A stretch of 64,000 nucleotides of DNA from Artemia franciscana (GCF_032884065.1 NC_088880.1:25854715-25918714), one strand, 5' to 3'; numbered from the stretch's first letter, positions 1 to 9,841 are shown. The notes: generated from the sequence alone by a model not told the origin. Numbers and translations are program-made.

Positions 1-135
1 TCGCGCCCCCCCCCCCCAAGCCTCCCCGCGCGCGTAAGTCGTTACGCGCCATATTAGTTACGCGCCATTGTAGTTGTGTCCCTGTGTTTCACCTGTGAAT
101 ATAGACAAAAGAGAAAAGATTTCTCTTTTCGTTAT

Positions 136-236
<101 letters not shown>

Positions 237-429
237 TTTAACTACGTAAAACTTGTGAATATACTACATTCTTCGATGTCCCATTGTCTGTGCATATAAA
301 TAGATTGTCAGGTTTACCGACTCTTGAATATGCAACATAAAATTGTCCATGGGAAAAACAATCCGTATTCAGATCTATACCTCATTATTCTAATGATGGC
401 CCTTGAGCTTTGTTGATGGTAATTGTTAA

Positions 430-715
430 TCGAACATTCCCTGTGTCCCGGTCGTCATTTATATTCCCAGTATCCCGGTCGTCATTTGTGTCCCAGTGTC
501 CCAGTCTGTAATTTCTCTTTGAGCGTCCCGTTCGTCATTTATATTCCCTGTGTCCCGGTCGTCATTTGTGTCCCGGTGTCCCGGTCCGTAATTTATCTTT
601 GATTGTCCCGGTCGTCATTTATATCTCCCGGTCGTTATTTGTGTCCCAGTGTCCCAGTCTGTAATTTCTCTTTGAGTGTCCCGGTCGTCATTTGTATTCC
701 CTGTGTCCCGGCTTT
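430..715 (-). repeat. Minisatellite, GACCGGGACACAGGGAATA type
   Basis: Imperfect 19-35 base units read on + as TCCCGGTCGTCATTT with alternating TATTCCCTGTG or GTGTCCCGGTG spacers, plus interspersed AATTTCTCTTTGAG. The same array recurs inside most Helitron copies in the window (for example 2295-2570, 7780-7945, 9300-9530, 10195-10540, 30045-30270, 30405-30540). Confidence 0.85.
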
Positions 716-1006
716 TAGTTTTCTTTTTCTCCTTTATTTTTCAGTTTTTTTTTAGTTTTTTTTCTTTTTCAGTTTTTAGTTTTTTTAGTTTTTTAATTAG
801 TTTTTAGTTTTTTTTTCTTTTTAGTTTTTTTTGTAGTTTTTACCTTTTTTTAGTTTTTTTTTAGTTTTTTTTTCTTTTTCAGTTTTTAGATTTTTACCTT
901 TTTTTGTTTTTTTTAGTTTTTTAGCTTCTTTAGTTTTTTTAGTATTTTCTTTTTAGTTTTTTTGTAGTTTTTACCTTTTTTAGTTTTTTTCTTCTTTTGT
1001 ATTAAT

Positions 1007-1088
1007 GCTAAAGCCAAGGTTTAAACCTGGAGCCTCTCGGACCTAGAACCTTAAACATAACGCTTTACCAACTCAGCTACTTCGGCTT
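1007..1088 (-). other. tRNA-derived module (type 1) within a Helitron
   Basis: The - strand reads a box A-like TAGCTGAGTTGG and a box B-like GGTTTAAACC, with partly pairing acceptor ends. It is the inverted partner of 3073-3145. The anticodon arm does not pair, so this is a tRNA-derived relic or SINE head, not a working tRNA. A long A-rich tract follows it on the - strand. Confidence 0.65.
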
Positions 1089-1244
1089 GAATACATTTGT
1101 TTTGAGTAGCTTCCTCGGGAAGCTACCTTCCATTGTAGGTTCTTCAGTCTCCCTCTGTCCCGGTCGTCATTTGTGTCCCGGTCTGTAATTTCTCTTTGAG
1201 TGTTTTTCTTTTTAGTTTTTTTTAGTTTTATACCTTTTTTCTTT

Positions 1245-1601
1245 TTATAGTTTTCTTTTTCTTCTTGATTTTTCAGCGTCACTATGAAATACATATCGCC
1301 GAACCTTTGTTATTTTAACTAAAATCTGGTAGGCATTGATGACCTTGTCCAAGTCAAAATCCCAAACCCAATCATCATCGCTATCATTTTCAGTTTTGAT
1401 ATGTTTTGACTCTCGCTGTCCAGGTGGATTATCATCTAACTGCGCGGTTTTGCGTTCTTTAGCCGCAAGCCTGTTTTCTTGCTGTTCTTGTGATTCCTCG
1501 GCACGCTTTCTTTTCATACTTTCTCTATCAGCCGCAAGTTTTTTGGCATAGACTCTTTGAGCAGCTTCCTCGGCTGTTGCCATTGTAGGTTCTTCAGTCA
1601 T
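1245..1601 (-). CDS. Small Helitron-encoded ORF with Rep-type N-terminus and acidic tail
   Basis: An open frame of 118 codons starting MTEEPTMATAEEAAQRVYAK. Residues 1 to about 50 match the N-terminal Arg/Glu-rich repeat region (AEESQEQQENRLAA) seen at the start of the larger Rep/helicase pseudogene at 53384-51549. The frame then diverges into KERKTAQLDDNPPGQRES and a strongly acidic DDDWVWDFDLDKV segment, and ends in a basic RRKRKL. No Rep HUH motif or helicase motif is present. A second copy at 7370-7651 has the same chimeric layout. It could be a real small protein of the non-autonomous family or merely a remnant; its intact frame argues mildly for recent function. In-frame upstream codons exist to 1748, but this ATG is the conserved start in three copies. 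Confidence 0.5.
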   Translation of the reverse strand: MTEEPTMATAEEAAQRVYAKKLAADRESMKRKRAEESQEQQENRLAAKERKTAQLDDNPPGQRESKHIKTENDSDDDWVWDFDLDKVINAYQILVKITKVRRYVFHSDAEKSRRKRKL

Positions 1602-1791
1602 TTTACAATTAAACATTTTTTCTTCCACGATCTTCTTACAATTAAAAATTTGTCTTTGAACGATTTTCTTAAATACTTTTAATGACGTCATCGTCATAAC
1701 AAACATTACAACAACTACCTTCATGACGACATGATGACATGACGTCACTCGACAGATCCACAGACAAATAACTTATTTTTATATATATAGA

Positions 1792-1882
1792 TACGTCAGT
1801 TGACAAACATGACATCAGTCGACACACAAACATGGCGTCAGTAGACAGACACACAGACAAACAACTTATTTTTATATATCTA
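1792..1882 (-). mobile_element. Helitron 5'-end fragment
   Basis: The - strand reads ATATATAAAAATAAGTTG, then CTGAC(G)TCATG motifs, i.e. only the first ~90 bases of a Helitron. It is cut off by the complete 5' end at 1791 and abuts the CTAG 3' end at 1883-1886. Confidence 0.7.
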
Positions 1883-2668
1883 CTAGCTGTTGGGGTGGCG
1901 TTTCGTGCCACCCCAACACCTAGTTGGTGGGGGCACTTCTCTCCCCAACACCCCCCCCCCCAAGCCCCTCGCGCGTGTAAGTCGTTACGCGCCATATTAG
2001 TTACGCGCCATTGTAGTTGTGTCCCTGTGTCCCACCTGTGAATATAGATAAAAGAGAAAAGATTTCTCTTTTCGTTATAGATATATATATGTTTTTAACT
2101 ACGTAAAACTTGCGAATATACTACATTCTTCGATGTCCCATTATCTGTGCATATAAACAGATTGTCAGGTTTACCGACTCCTGAACATGCAACATAAAAT
2201 TGTCCATGGGAAAAACAATCCGTATTCAGATCTATACCTCATTATTCTAATGATTGCCCTTGAGCTTTGTTGATGATGATTGCTAATCGAACATTCCCTG
2301 TGTCCCGGTCTTCATTTATATTCCCAGCATCCCGGTCGTCATTTGTGTCCCAGTGTCCAAGTCTGTAATTTCTCTTTGAGCGTCCCGTTCGTCATTTATA
2401 TTCCCTGTGTCCCGGTCGTCATTTGTGTCCGGTGTCCCGGTCTGTAATTTATCTTTGAGTGTCCCGGTCGTCATTTATATCTCCCGGTCGCTATTTGTGT
2501 CCCAGTGTCTCAGCCTGTAATTTCTTTTTGAGTGTCCCGGTCGTCATTTATATTCCCTGTGACCCGGCTTTTAGTTTTCTTTTTCTCCTTTATTTTTCAG
2601 TTTTTTTCCTTTTTTAAGTTTTTTTCTCTAGGTGTTGGGGTGGCGCGAAGTGCCACCCCAACAGCTAG
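1883..2668. mobile_element. Chimeric Helitron segment with 3' hairpin ends at both sides
   Basis: The left side (CTAG at 1883-1886 followed by a GGGGTGGCG hairpin) is a 3' terminus facing left. The right side (hairpin 2637-2659, CTAG at 2665-2668) is a 3' terminus facing right. Between them lie the GC-rich block (to about 2040), a helicase remnant, the minisatellite and a T-rich tract, all in - orientation. No 5' TC end lies between, so two elements have been joined tail-to-tail or one end was swapped. Confidence 0.65.
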
Positions 2669-2805
2669 TATAGATATAAAAATAAGTTGTCTGTGTGTCT
2701 GTCGAGTGAAGTCATGTTTGTGTGTCGACTGACGTCATGTTTGTCGACTGACGAAATTACAGACCGGGACATCGGGACACAAATGACGACCGGGACACCG
2801 GGACA
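2669..2805 (+). mobile_element. Helitron 5'-end fragment
   Basis: Begins TATAGATATAAAAATAAG directly after the CTAG at 2668, carries the GTCGACTGACGTCATG motifs and a short piece of minisatellite, and is interrupted by the TC terminus at 2806. Confidence 0.7.
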
Positions 2806-3072
2806 TCTATATATATAAAAATAAGTTGTTTGTCTATGTGTCTGTCTACTGACGTCATGTTTGTGTGTCGACTGACGTCATGTTTGTCGACTGACGTCAT
2901 TATAATGATTGAGCTGTATGTCGTCATGAAGTTGTTTGTCGTCTGAGGTCATGTTTGTCGACTGACGAAATTACAGACCGTGACACCGGGACACAAATGA
3001 CGACCGGGACACAGGGAATATAAATGACGACCGGGACACATCATATACCAATTCAAAAACGAATGTATTCAA

Positions 3073-3145
3073 GCCGAAGTAGCTGAGCTGGTAAAGCGTT
3101 ATGTTCCAGGTCCGAGAGGTTCCAGGTTTGAACCTTGGCTTTAGC
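3073..3145 (+). other. tRNA-derived module (type 1) within a Helitron
   Basis: Box A-like TAGCTGAGCTGG and a T arm CCAGG-TTTGAAC-CTTGG are clear. Acceptor halves GCCGAAG/CTTTAGC pair at 6 of 7 positions counting G-T. The anticodon stem is not formed, so this is tRNA-derived but not functional. An A-rich tail follows directly, as in a SINE. Confidence 0.65.
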
Positions 3146-3649
3146 ATTAATACAAAAGAAGAAAAAAAACTAAAAAAGGTAAAACACAAAAGAAGAAAAA
3201 AAAACTAAAAAGGTAAAAACTACAAAAAAACTAAAAAGAAAATACTTAGAAAACTAAAAAAGCTAAAAAAACTAAAAAAAGGTAAAAAAAACTAAATACT
3301 AAAGCTAAAAAACTAAAAAAAGGTAAAAAACTAAATACTAAAAAAAAACTAAAAGAAAACTAAAAAAGGTAAAAACTACAAAAAAAATAAAAAGAAAAAA
3401 CAAAAAGGACACAGGGGGATATATAAATGACGACGGGGACGCAGGTAATGTTCGATTAGCAATCACCATCAACAAAGCTCAAGGGCAATCATTAGAATAA
3501 TCAGGTATAGGTCTGAATACGGATTGTTTTTCCCATGGACAATTTTATTTTGCATATTCAAGAGTCAGTAAACCTGACAATCTATTTATATGCACAGACA
3601 ATGGGACATCGAAGAATGTTGTATATTCGCAAGTTTTACGTAATTAAAA

Positions 3650-3759
<110 letters not shown>

Positions 3760-3940
3760 ATATATATAAAAATAAGTTGTCTGTCTGTCTGTGGGTCTGT
3801 GGATCTGTGGATCAGGTGACGTCATGTTTCGGCTGACGTCATGAAATTAGTTGCCGTCATTTTTGTTATGACGATGCTTAGTATATTGTAAAACACATTA
3901 ATTTGGTTAATAATATACCATTTAAAACACCAAAATGAAC

Positions 3941-4017
3941 ATGCTGGAGTAGTCACTCGGTGAGAGAGGGTGTCAGAACGGAGAATGAAGGTCCCAGGTT
4001 CAAATCCTGGTTAGGCT
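3941..4017 (+). other. tRNA-derived module (type 2) within a Helitron
   Basis: A perfect T arm (CCAGG-TTCAAAT-CCTGG, 3994-4010) ends a ~77-base tRNA-like stretch that looks like a class II (long variable arm) tRNA relic. The acceptor stem does not pair. The A-rich AAAACTAAAAA tract follows at once. A near-identical copy with the same flanks is at 8878-8954. Confidence 0.6.
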
Positions 4018-4233
4018 AAAAAAGGTAAAAAACTAAAAACTAAAAAAAAAACTGAAAAAACTAAAAAAAGGCAAAAACTACAAAAAAAACTAAAAACTAA
4101 TAAAAAAATAAAAAAGCCGAAAAACTAAAAAAACTAAAGAAACTAAAAAACGAAAAAACTTAAAAAACTAAAAACTAAAAAAAAACTAAAAAAAAGGAAA
4201 AATGAAAAATAGAAGAGAAAAAGAATACTAATA

Positions 4234-4264
<31 letters not shown>

Positions 4265-4435
4265 GATAAAAAGCTAAAAAAAGGTAAAAACCAATAAAAA
4301 CTAAAAAGAAAAAAAGGTAAAAAACTAAAAAAAAAATTCATCTAAAAAACTAAAAAAAACTAAAAAACGTAAAAACTAAAAGAACTAAAAAAGTAAAAAA
4401 AACTAAAAAAAGGAAAAAACTGAAAAATAAGCGGG
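4018..4435 (+). repeat. A-rich low-complexity tract
   Basis: AAAACTAAAAAAGGTAAAA-type sequence, including a run of more than 30 A around 4231-4264. It repeats after each tRNA-like module in the cluster. Confidence 0.85.
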
Positions 4436-4504
4436 ATATAAAACAGGGGGATATAAATGACGACCGGGACACCGGGACATAAGGAATATAAATGAATCAG
4501 AAAA

Positions 4505-5381
4505 TACAACTCATGTTTCCAAATGACGTCGTTTGGAGCCCAAATTGAAAATCCAGATCAATTTATGTCTACTTTCAAAGTAAAAGGGCAAATTTATCAT
4601 AGAGCAGGGTCTCTTCTACCATTCTCAGGCGAGAATCATAAATTTTTACAATTGTACTTCATCAGTGATAGAAATTCTGAATTGAATGCACGTTGCGAAA
4701 TTTCTCCTAACATTGAAAGGACAATCGTTTCCCAATTACAACATCTTTTCCACGAAAATAATAATTTAGTGCGTCTGTTCAAAACAGCCATCGATTTGAT
4801 GCCTACTTATACGCATAAAATTGTTATTTCCGCTGACAAAACGCCTCCTGGCCAACATGTGCGTAGATACAATGCTCCAACTATCGACGAAGTGGCCATC
4901 GTTATGGTCGGTGATCAGTTTTTACCTCGAGATATTATTCTCAGGGTTTCCACCACACGTGCTACAACTAAAAATAGGCCTACCAATAATACTTTTAAGA
5001 AATATAAACCCACCAAAGCTTTGCTATGGCACTCGACCTGCCGTAAAAAAAACAATGGAAAACCTAATAGAGGCCACAATCTTGACAGGGCCTTTTGAGG
5101 GTGAGGCTGTTCTTATTCCTCGCATTCCCAAGATTCCAACGGATCTGCCTTTTCAATTTAAAAGATTGCAATTCCCAATTCGATTAGCATTTGCAATCAC
5201 CATTAACAAAGCTCAAGGTCAATCATTAGAAAAATGTGGTATAGATCTTAATACTGATTGTTTTTCCCATTGACAATTGTACGTTGCATGTTCGAGGGTC
5301 GGTAAACCTGACAATCTATTTATATGCAGCGACAATTGGACAGCGAAGAATGTTGTATATTCGCAAGTTTTACGCAGTTAA
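4505..5381 (+). pseudogene. Helitron Rep/helicase fragment with internal deletion
   Basis: The first part (4523 to about 4960) reads like the conserved 'Helitron helicase-like N-terminal' region: VKGQIYHRAGSLLPFSGEN, QLYFISDRNSELNARCEI, HKIVISADKTPPGQH and IDEVAIVMVGDQF. At about 4965 it jumps to the far C-terminus of the Pif1-type helicase (PFQFKRLQFPIRLAFAITIN, KAQGQSLEKCGIDLN, then VACSRVGKPDNLF in the frame ending at 5381). The HUH Rep motif and most helicase motifs are missing, and a frameshift and a stop (TGA after DCFSH) break it. It cannot be autonomous. Confidence 0.8.
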
Positions 5382-5389
5382 TTTGTATT

Positions 5390-5421
<32 letters not shown>

Positions 5422-5568
5422 ATAAAAACGAGTTGTATGTATGCATGTTTGTTTGTTTGTAAAAAGAGCGTTTGCATATGATGTCATTATTAGTACATAC
5501 GGCTTTGTATATGCAGAGACAATGGGAAAGCCAAGAATGTTGTATATTCGCAATTTTTACGTAGTTTA

Positions 5569-6424
5569 ACTCCTGCAGACGAAATGAATGCTTGCCTAAA
5601 AAATTCTAATTTATAGGCACACGTAAAAATATTAAAATTAAATACAAATATGCGTGTCCGATTGCAAAACGATGACTCTGGTCAAACAGTAGACTCAATT
5701 TCAGGACGTATACAACTACCTGCTGATTTCTGTAATTTAGTGACGTCCAAAAATGAATTGATTGAAAAAGTATTTCCGAATATTCTAAAAAATTATAAAA
5801 ATAATAAATGGCTAAGTGAAAGAGCGATTCTCGCACCCAAAAATATAGACGTCCACGAAATCAACAATATTGTTTTGAACAAGATTCGAGACCAGGCAGT
5901 CCTTTACAAGTCAGTCGACACAGTTTTGGAACCAAATGAAGCGGTTAATTATCCATCTGAATTTTTAAATTCCATAGATCCTTCAGGGTTTCCACCACAC
6001 GTGCTACAACTAAAAATAGGCGTACCAATAATACTTTTAAGAAATATCAACCCACCAAAGCTTTGCAATGGCACGCGACTTGCCGTAAAAAAAAACAATG
6101 GAAAACATAATAGAGGCCACAATCTTGACAGGGCCTTATGAGGGTGAGGCTGTTCTTATTCCTCGCATTCCCATGATTCCAACGGATCTGCTTTTTCAAT
6201 TTAAAAGATTGCAATTCCCAATTCGATTAGTATTTGCAATCACCATTAACAAAGCTCAAGGTCAATCATTAGAATAATGTGGTATAGATCTTAATCCTGA
6301 TTGTTTTTCCCATGGACAATTGTACGTTGCATGTTCGAGGGTCGGTAAACCTGACAATGTATTTATATGCAGCGACAATTGGACAGCGAAGAATGTTGTT
6401 TATTCGCAAGTTTTACGCAGTTAA
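5569..6424 (+). pseudogene. Helitron Pif1-type helicase C-terminal fragment
   Basis: Begins mid-helicase (TPADEMNACLKNSNL) and runs through QNDDSGQTVDSISGRIQLPA, KNIDVHEINNIVLNKIRDQA, LQLKIGVPIILLRNINPPKL and KAQGQSLE to [10 protein letters not shown] and a stop. A deletion, a frameshift after LAVKK and an in-frame stop after QSLE disable it. Its last ~430 bases nearly duplicate 4966-5381 as a direct repeat. Confidence 0.8.
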
Positions 6425-6699
6425 TTTGTATTGTATCTATCTATATAAAAACGAGTTATGTGGATGCATGTTTGTTTGTTTGTAAAAAGAGCGTTTGTAT
6501 ATGACGTCATTATTAGTACATACGGCTTTGCATATGCACAGACAATGGGAAAGCCAAGAATGTTGTTTATTCGCAATTTTTGCGTAGTTTGAAACACATA
6601 TATAAATCTATCTATATTCACAGGTGGGACACAGGGACACAACTACAATGGCGCATAACTAATATGGCGCGTAACGACTTACGCGCGCGGGGGGGCTTG

Positions 6700-6765
6700 G
6701 GGGGGGGCGCGAAGCGCCCACCAACTAGGTGTTGGGGTGGCGCGAAGCGCCACCCCAACAGCTAG
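6700..6765 (+). other. Double Helitron 3' terminator (two hairpins, two CTAG)
   Basis: Hairpin 1 is GGGGCGC-GAA-GCGCCC followed by ACCAACTAG (CTAG 6725-6728). Hairpin 2 has stem GGGGTGGCGC/GCGCCACCCC with loop GAA (6734-6756), followed by AACAGCTAG (CTAG 6762-6765). Either hairpin alone would satisfy the 3' end rule. The same pair is at 7144-7211, 8200-8269, 9935-9997 and 10130-10187, and inverted at 1883-1950 and 51332-51390. Confidence 0.75.
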
Positions 6766-6783
6766 TATATATATATATATATA

Positions 6784-6924
6784 TCTATATATATAAAAAT
6801 AAGTTGTCTGTCTGTGGATCAGGTGACGTCATGTTTCTGTGTCGGCTGACGTCATGTTTTCAACTGACGAAATTACAGACCGGAACATCGGGACACAAAT
6901 GACGACCGGGACACCGGCACATCT
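6784..6924 (+). mobile_element. Helitron 5'-end fragment
   Basis: TC terminus at 6784-6785, TATATATAAAAATAAG, GTGACGTCATG motifs and a short minisatellite stretch, cut off by another 5' terminus at 6925. Confidence 0.7.
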
Positions 6925-7211
6925 TCTATATATATAAAAATAAGTTGTCTGTCTGTCTGTGTGTCAGGTGACGTCACGTTTCTGTGTCGACTGAAGTCAT
7001 GTTTTCGACTGACGAAATTACGAAATTACATTGGGACACAAATGACGACCAGGACACCGGCACATAGGGAATATAAATTCCCTAGGACACCGGCACATAG
7101 GGAATATAAATTCCCTAGGACACCGGCACATAGGGAATATAAAGGTGGGGGCGCGAAGCGCCCCCACCAACTAGGTGTTGGGGTGGCGCGAAGCGCCACC
7201 CCAACAGCTAT
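6925..7211 (+). mobile_element. Miniature Helitron of 287 bp
   Basis: Runs from a 5' TC (6925) to a double-hairpin 3' end. Between are only CRE-like motifs, minisatellite units and three copies of a 33-base CCTAGGACACCGGCACATAG repeat (about 7050-7142). The last bases are CAGCTAT instead of CAGCTAG, so the terminal G is lost, and the next element's 5' end begins immediately. Confidence 0.7.
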
Positions 7212-8269
7212 TATATATATAAAAATAAGTTGTCTGTCTGTGGATCAGGTGACGTCATGTTTCTGTGTTGACTGACGTCATGAAATTAGTTGTCGTCATT
7301 TTTGCTTTGACGGTGACGTCATTAACGGTATTTAAGACATTTTTTCACGGAAAAATGTTTAATTGTAAAATGACTGAAGAACCTACAATGGCAACAGCCG
7401 AGGAAGCTGCTCAAAGAGTTTATGCCAAAAAACTTGCTGCTGATGGAGAAAGTAAGAAAAGAAAGCGTTCCGAGGAATCACAAGAATAGCAAGAAAACAG
7501 GCCTGCGGCTAAAGAACGCAAAACCGCGCAGTTAGATGAAAATCCACCTGGACAGCGAGAGTCAAAACATATCAAAACTGAAAATGATAGCGATGATGAT
7601 TGGGTTTGGGATTTTGACTTGGATAAGGTCTTCAATGCCTACCAGATTTAAGTTAAAAAAACAAAGGTTCGTCGATATGTACTTCATAGTGACGCTGAAA
7701 AATAAAGAAGAAAAAGAAAACTGAAAAAAGAAAAAAGGTAAAAAACTAAAAAAAAACTAAAAAGAAAAAACACTCAAAGAGAAATTACAGACCGGGACAC
7801 AAATGACGACCGAGACAGAGGGAATATAAGTGACGACCGGGAACCTCAAAGAGAAATTACAGACTGGGACACCCGGACACAAATCGCGACCGGGACACAG
7901 GGAATATAAATGACGACCGGGACACAGGGACACATCATTAGAATAATGAGGTATAGATCTGAATACGGATTGTTTTTCCCATGGACAATTATATGTTGCA
8001 TGTTCAAGAGTCAGTAAACCTGACAATCTATTTATATGCACAGACAATGGGACAGCGAAGAATGTTGTATATTCGCATGTTTTACGTAGTTAAAAACATA
8101 TATTTATATCTATATCTATTCACAGGTGGGACACAGGGACACAACTACAATGGCGCGTAACTAATATGGCGCGTAACGACTTACGCGCGGGGGGGGGGCT
8201 TTGGGGGGATTGCGAAGCGCCCCACCAACTAGGTGTTGGGGTGGCGCGAAGCGCCACCCCAACAGCTAG
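7212..8269 (+). mobile_element. Non-autonomous Helitron of about 1.06 kb
   Basis: The 5' end (TTATATATATAAAAA at 7211-7225, first base changed from TC) abuts the previous 3' end. It contains a chimeric small ORF (7370-7651), an A-rich tract, a minisatellite (7780-7945), a helicase remnant (7950-8095), TATTCACAGGTGGGACAC, the GC-rich block and the double-hairpin end with CTAG at 8266-8269 followed by T. Confidence 0.8.
7370..7651 (+). pseudogene. Chimeric small Helitron ORF, broken copy
   Basis: Same layout as 1601-1245: MTEEPTMATAEEAAQRVYAK, the RKRSEESQE repeat region, KERKTAQLDENPPGQRES and the acidic DDDWVWDFDLDKVFNAYQI. A TAG at 7487-7489 interrupts the frame (CAA in the intact relative) and a TAA ends it at 7649-7651, before the RRKRKL tail. 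No catalytic motif is present. Confidence 0.65.
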
Positions 8270-8400
8270 TATATATATATATATATATAAAAATAAGTTG
8301 TCTGTCTGTGGATCTGTGGATCAGGTGACGTCATGTTTCTGTGTTGGCTGACGTCATGAAATTAGTTGTCAGGTGACGTCATGTTTCTGTGTCGGCTGAC

Positions 8401-8740
8401 GTCATGAAAATAGTTGTCGTCATTTTTGCTTTGACGGTGACGTCATTCAAGTTATATAAGACATATGTTCACGTAGAAATCTATTAATGTTTAAGTTTAC
8501 AATGACTGATGAAGATGCTCAAAGAGTCTATGCCAAAAAACTTGCTGCTGATAGTTCCTCGGCACGGTTTCTTTTCTGACTTTCTCTATCAGCAGCAAGT
8601 TTTTTTGGCAAAGACTCTTTGAGCATCTTCATCAGTCATTGTAAACTTAAACATTAATAGATTTCTACGTGAACATATATCTTATATAACTTGAATGACG
8701 TCACCGTCAAAGCAAAAATGACGGCAACTAATTTCATGAC
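8401..8740. repeat. Palindrome of Helitron 5'-region sequence, ~154-bp arms
   Basis: Left arm 8401-8554 and right arm 8586-8740 are reverse complements with few mismatches, separated by a ~31-base loop. Each arm carries GACGGTGACGTCATTCAAG and the first codons of the Helitron ORF (MTDE...DAQRVYAKKLAAD), so two truncated 5' regions are joined head-to-head. Confidence 0.85.
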
Positions 8741-8877
8741 TTAATTTCAGAACTTAATTTCTGTGTTGACTGACGTCATGAAATTAGTTGTCGTCATTTT
8801 TGTTATGACGATGCTTAGTATATTGTAAAACACATTAATTTGGTTAATAATATACCATTTAAAACACCAAAATGAAC

Positions 8878-8954
8878 TTGCTGGAGTAGTCACTCGGTGA
8901 GAGAGGGTGTCAGAACGGAGAATGAAGGTCCCAGGTTCAAATCCTGGTTAGGCT
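8878..8954 (+). other. tRNA-derived module (type 2), second copy
   Basis: Near-identical to 3941-4017, including ~45 bases of the same upstream flank (AACACATTAATTTGGTTAAT). The perfect T arm and following A-rich tail are kept. Confidence 0.6.
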
Positions 8955-9752
8955 AAAAAAGGTAAAAATCTAAAAACTAAAAAAAAAACTGAAAAAACTA
9001 AAAAAGGCAAAAACTACAAAAAAAAACTAAAAACTAATAAAAAAAAAATTAAGAATAAAAATAAAAAAAAATAAAAAAGATAAAAACTAAAAAAAAGTGA
9101 AAAGAAAAAACGAAAAAAAACTAAAAAAGCTAAAAAAAAGGTAAAAACCAATAAAAAACTGAAAAGAAAAAAAGGAATAAAACTGAAAAGAAAAAAAGAT
9201 ATAAAAAAAAAAGGTCAAAACCAATAAAAAAAAACTAAAAGGAAAAAAAGGGAAAAAATTAAAAATTTATTTCATCATATACCAATTCAAAAACGAATGT
9301 ATACCGGGATGACGACCGGGACACAGGGAATATAAATGACACAACTACAACGGGGATGTCGGGGGGCACAGGGGGATATAAATGACGACCGGGACACCGG
9401 GACATAAGAGAAATCAGAGACTGGGACACCGGGACACAAATGACGACCGGGACACAGGGAATATAAATGACGACTGGGACACAGGGACATAACTACAAAG
9501 GGGACGCCGGGGTGCACAGGGGGATATATAAATGACGATGGCGACTCAGGGAATGGTCGATTAGCAATCACCATCAACAAAGCTCAAGGGCAATCATTAG
9601 AATCATGAGGTATAGATCTGAATACGGATTGTTTTCCCATTGACCATTATATGTTGCATGTTCAAGAGTCGGTAAACCTGACAATCTATTTATATGCACA
9701 GACAATGGGACAGCAAAGAATGTTGTATATTCGCAAGTTTTACGTAGTTAAA

Positions 9753-9756
<4 letters not shown>

Positions 9757-9838
<82 letters not shown>
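9757..9838. repeat. (TA)n microsatellite
   Basis: About 80 bases of TA between the helicase remnant and TCTATATTCACAGGTGGG of the same Helitron. Confidence 0.95.

Positions 9839-9841
<3 letters not shown>

Noticed and set aside
3073-3145. Possible functional tRNA gene
   Set aside because: Box A, the T arm and most of the acceptor are present, but the anticodon stem does not pair and the other copy differs in length there.
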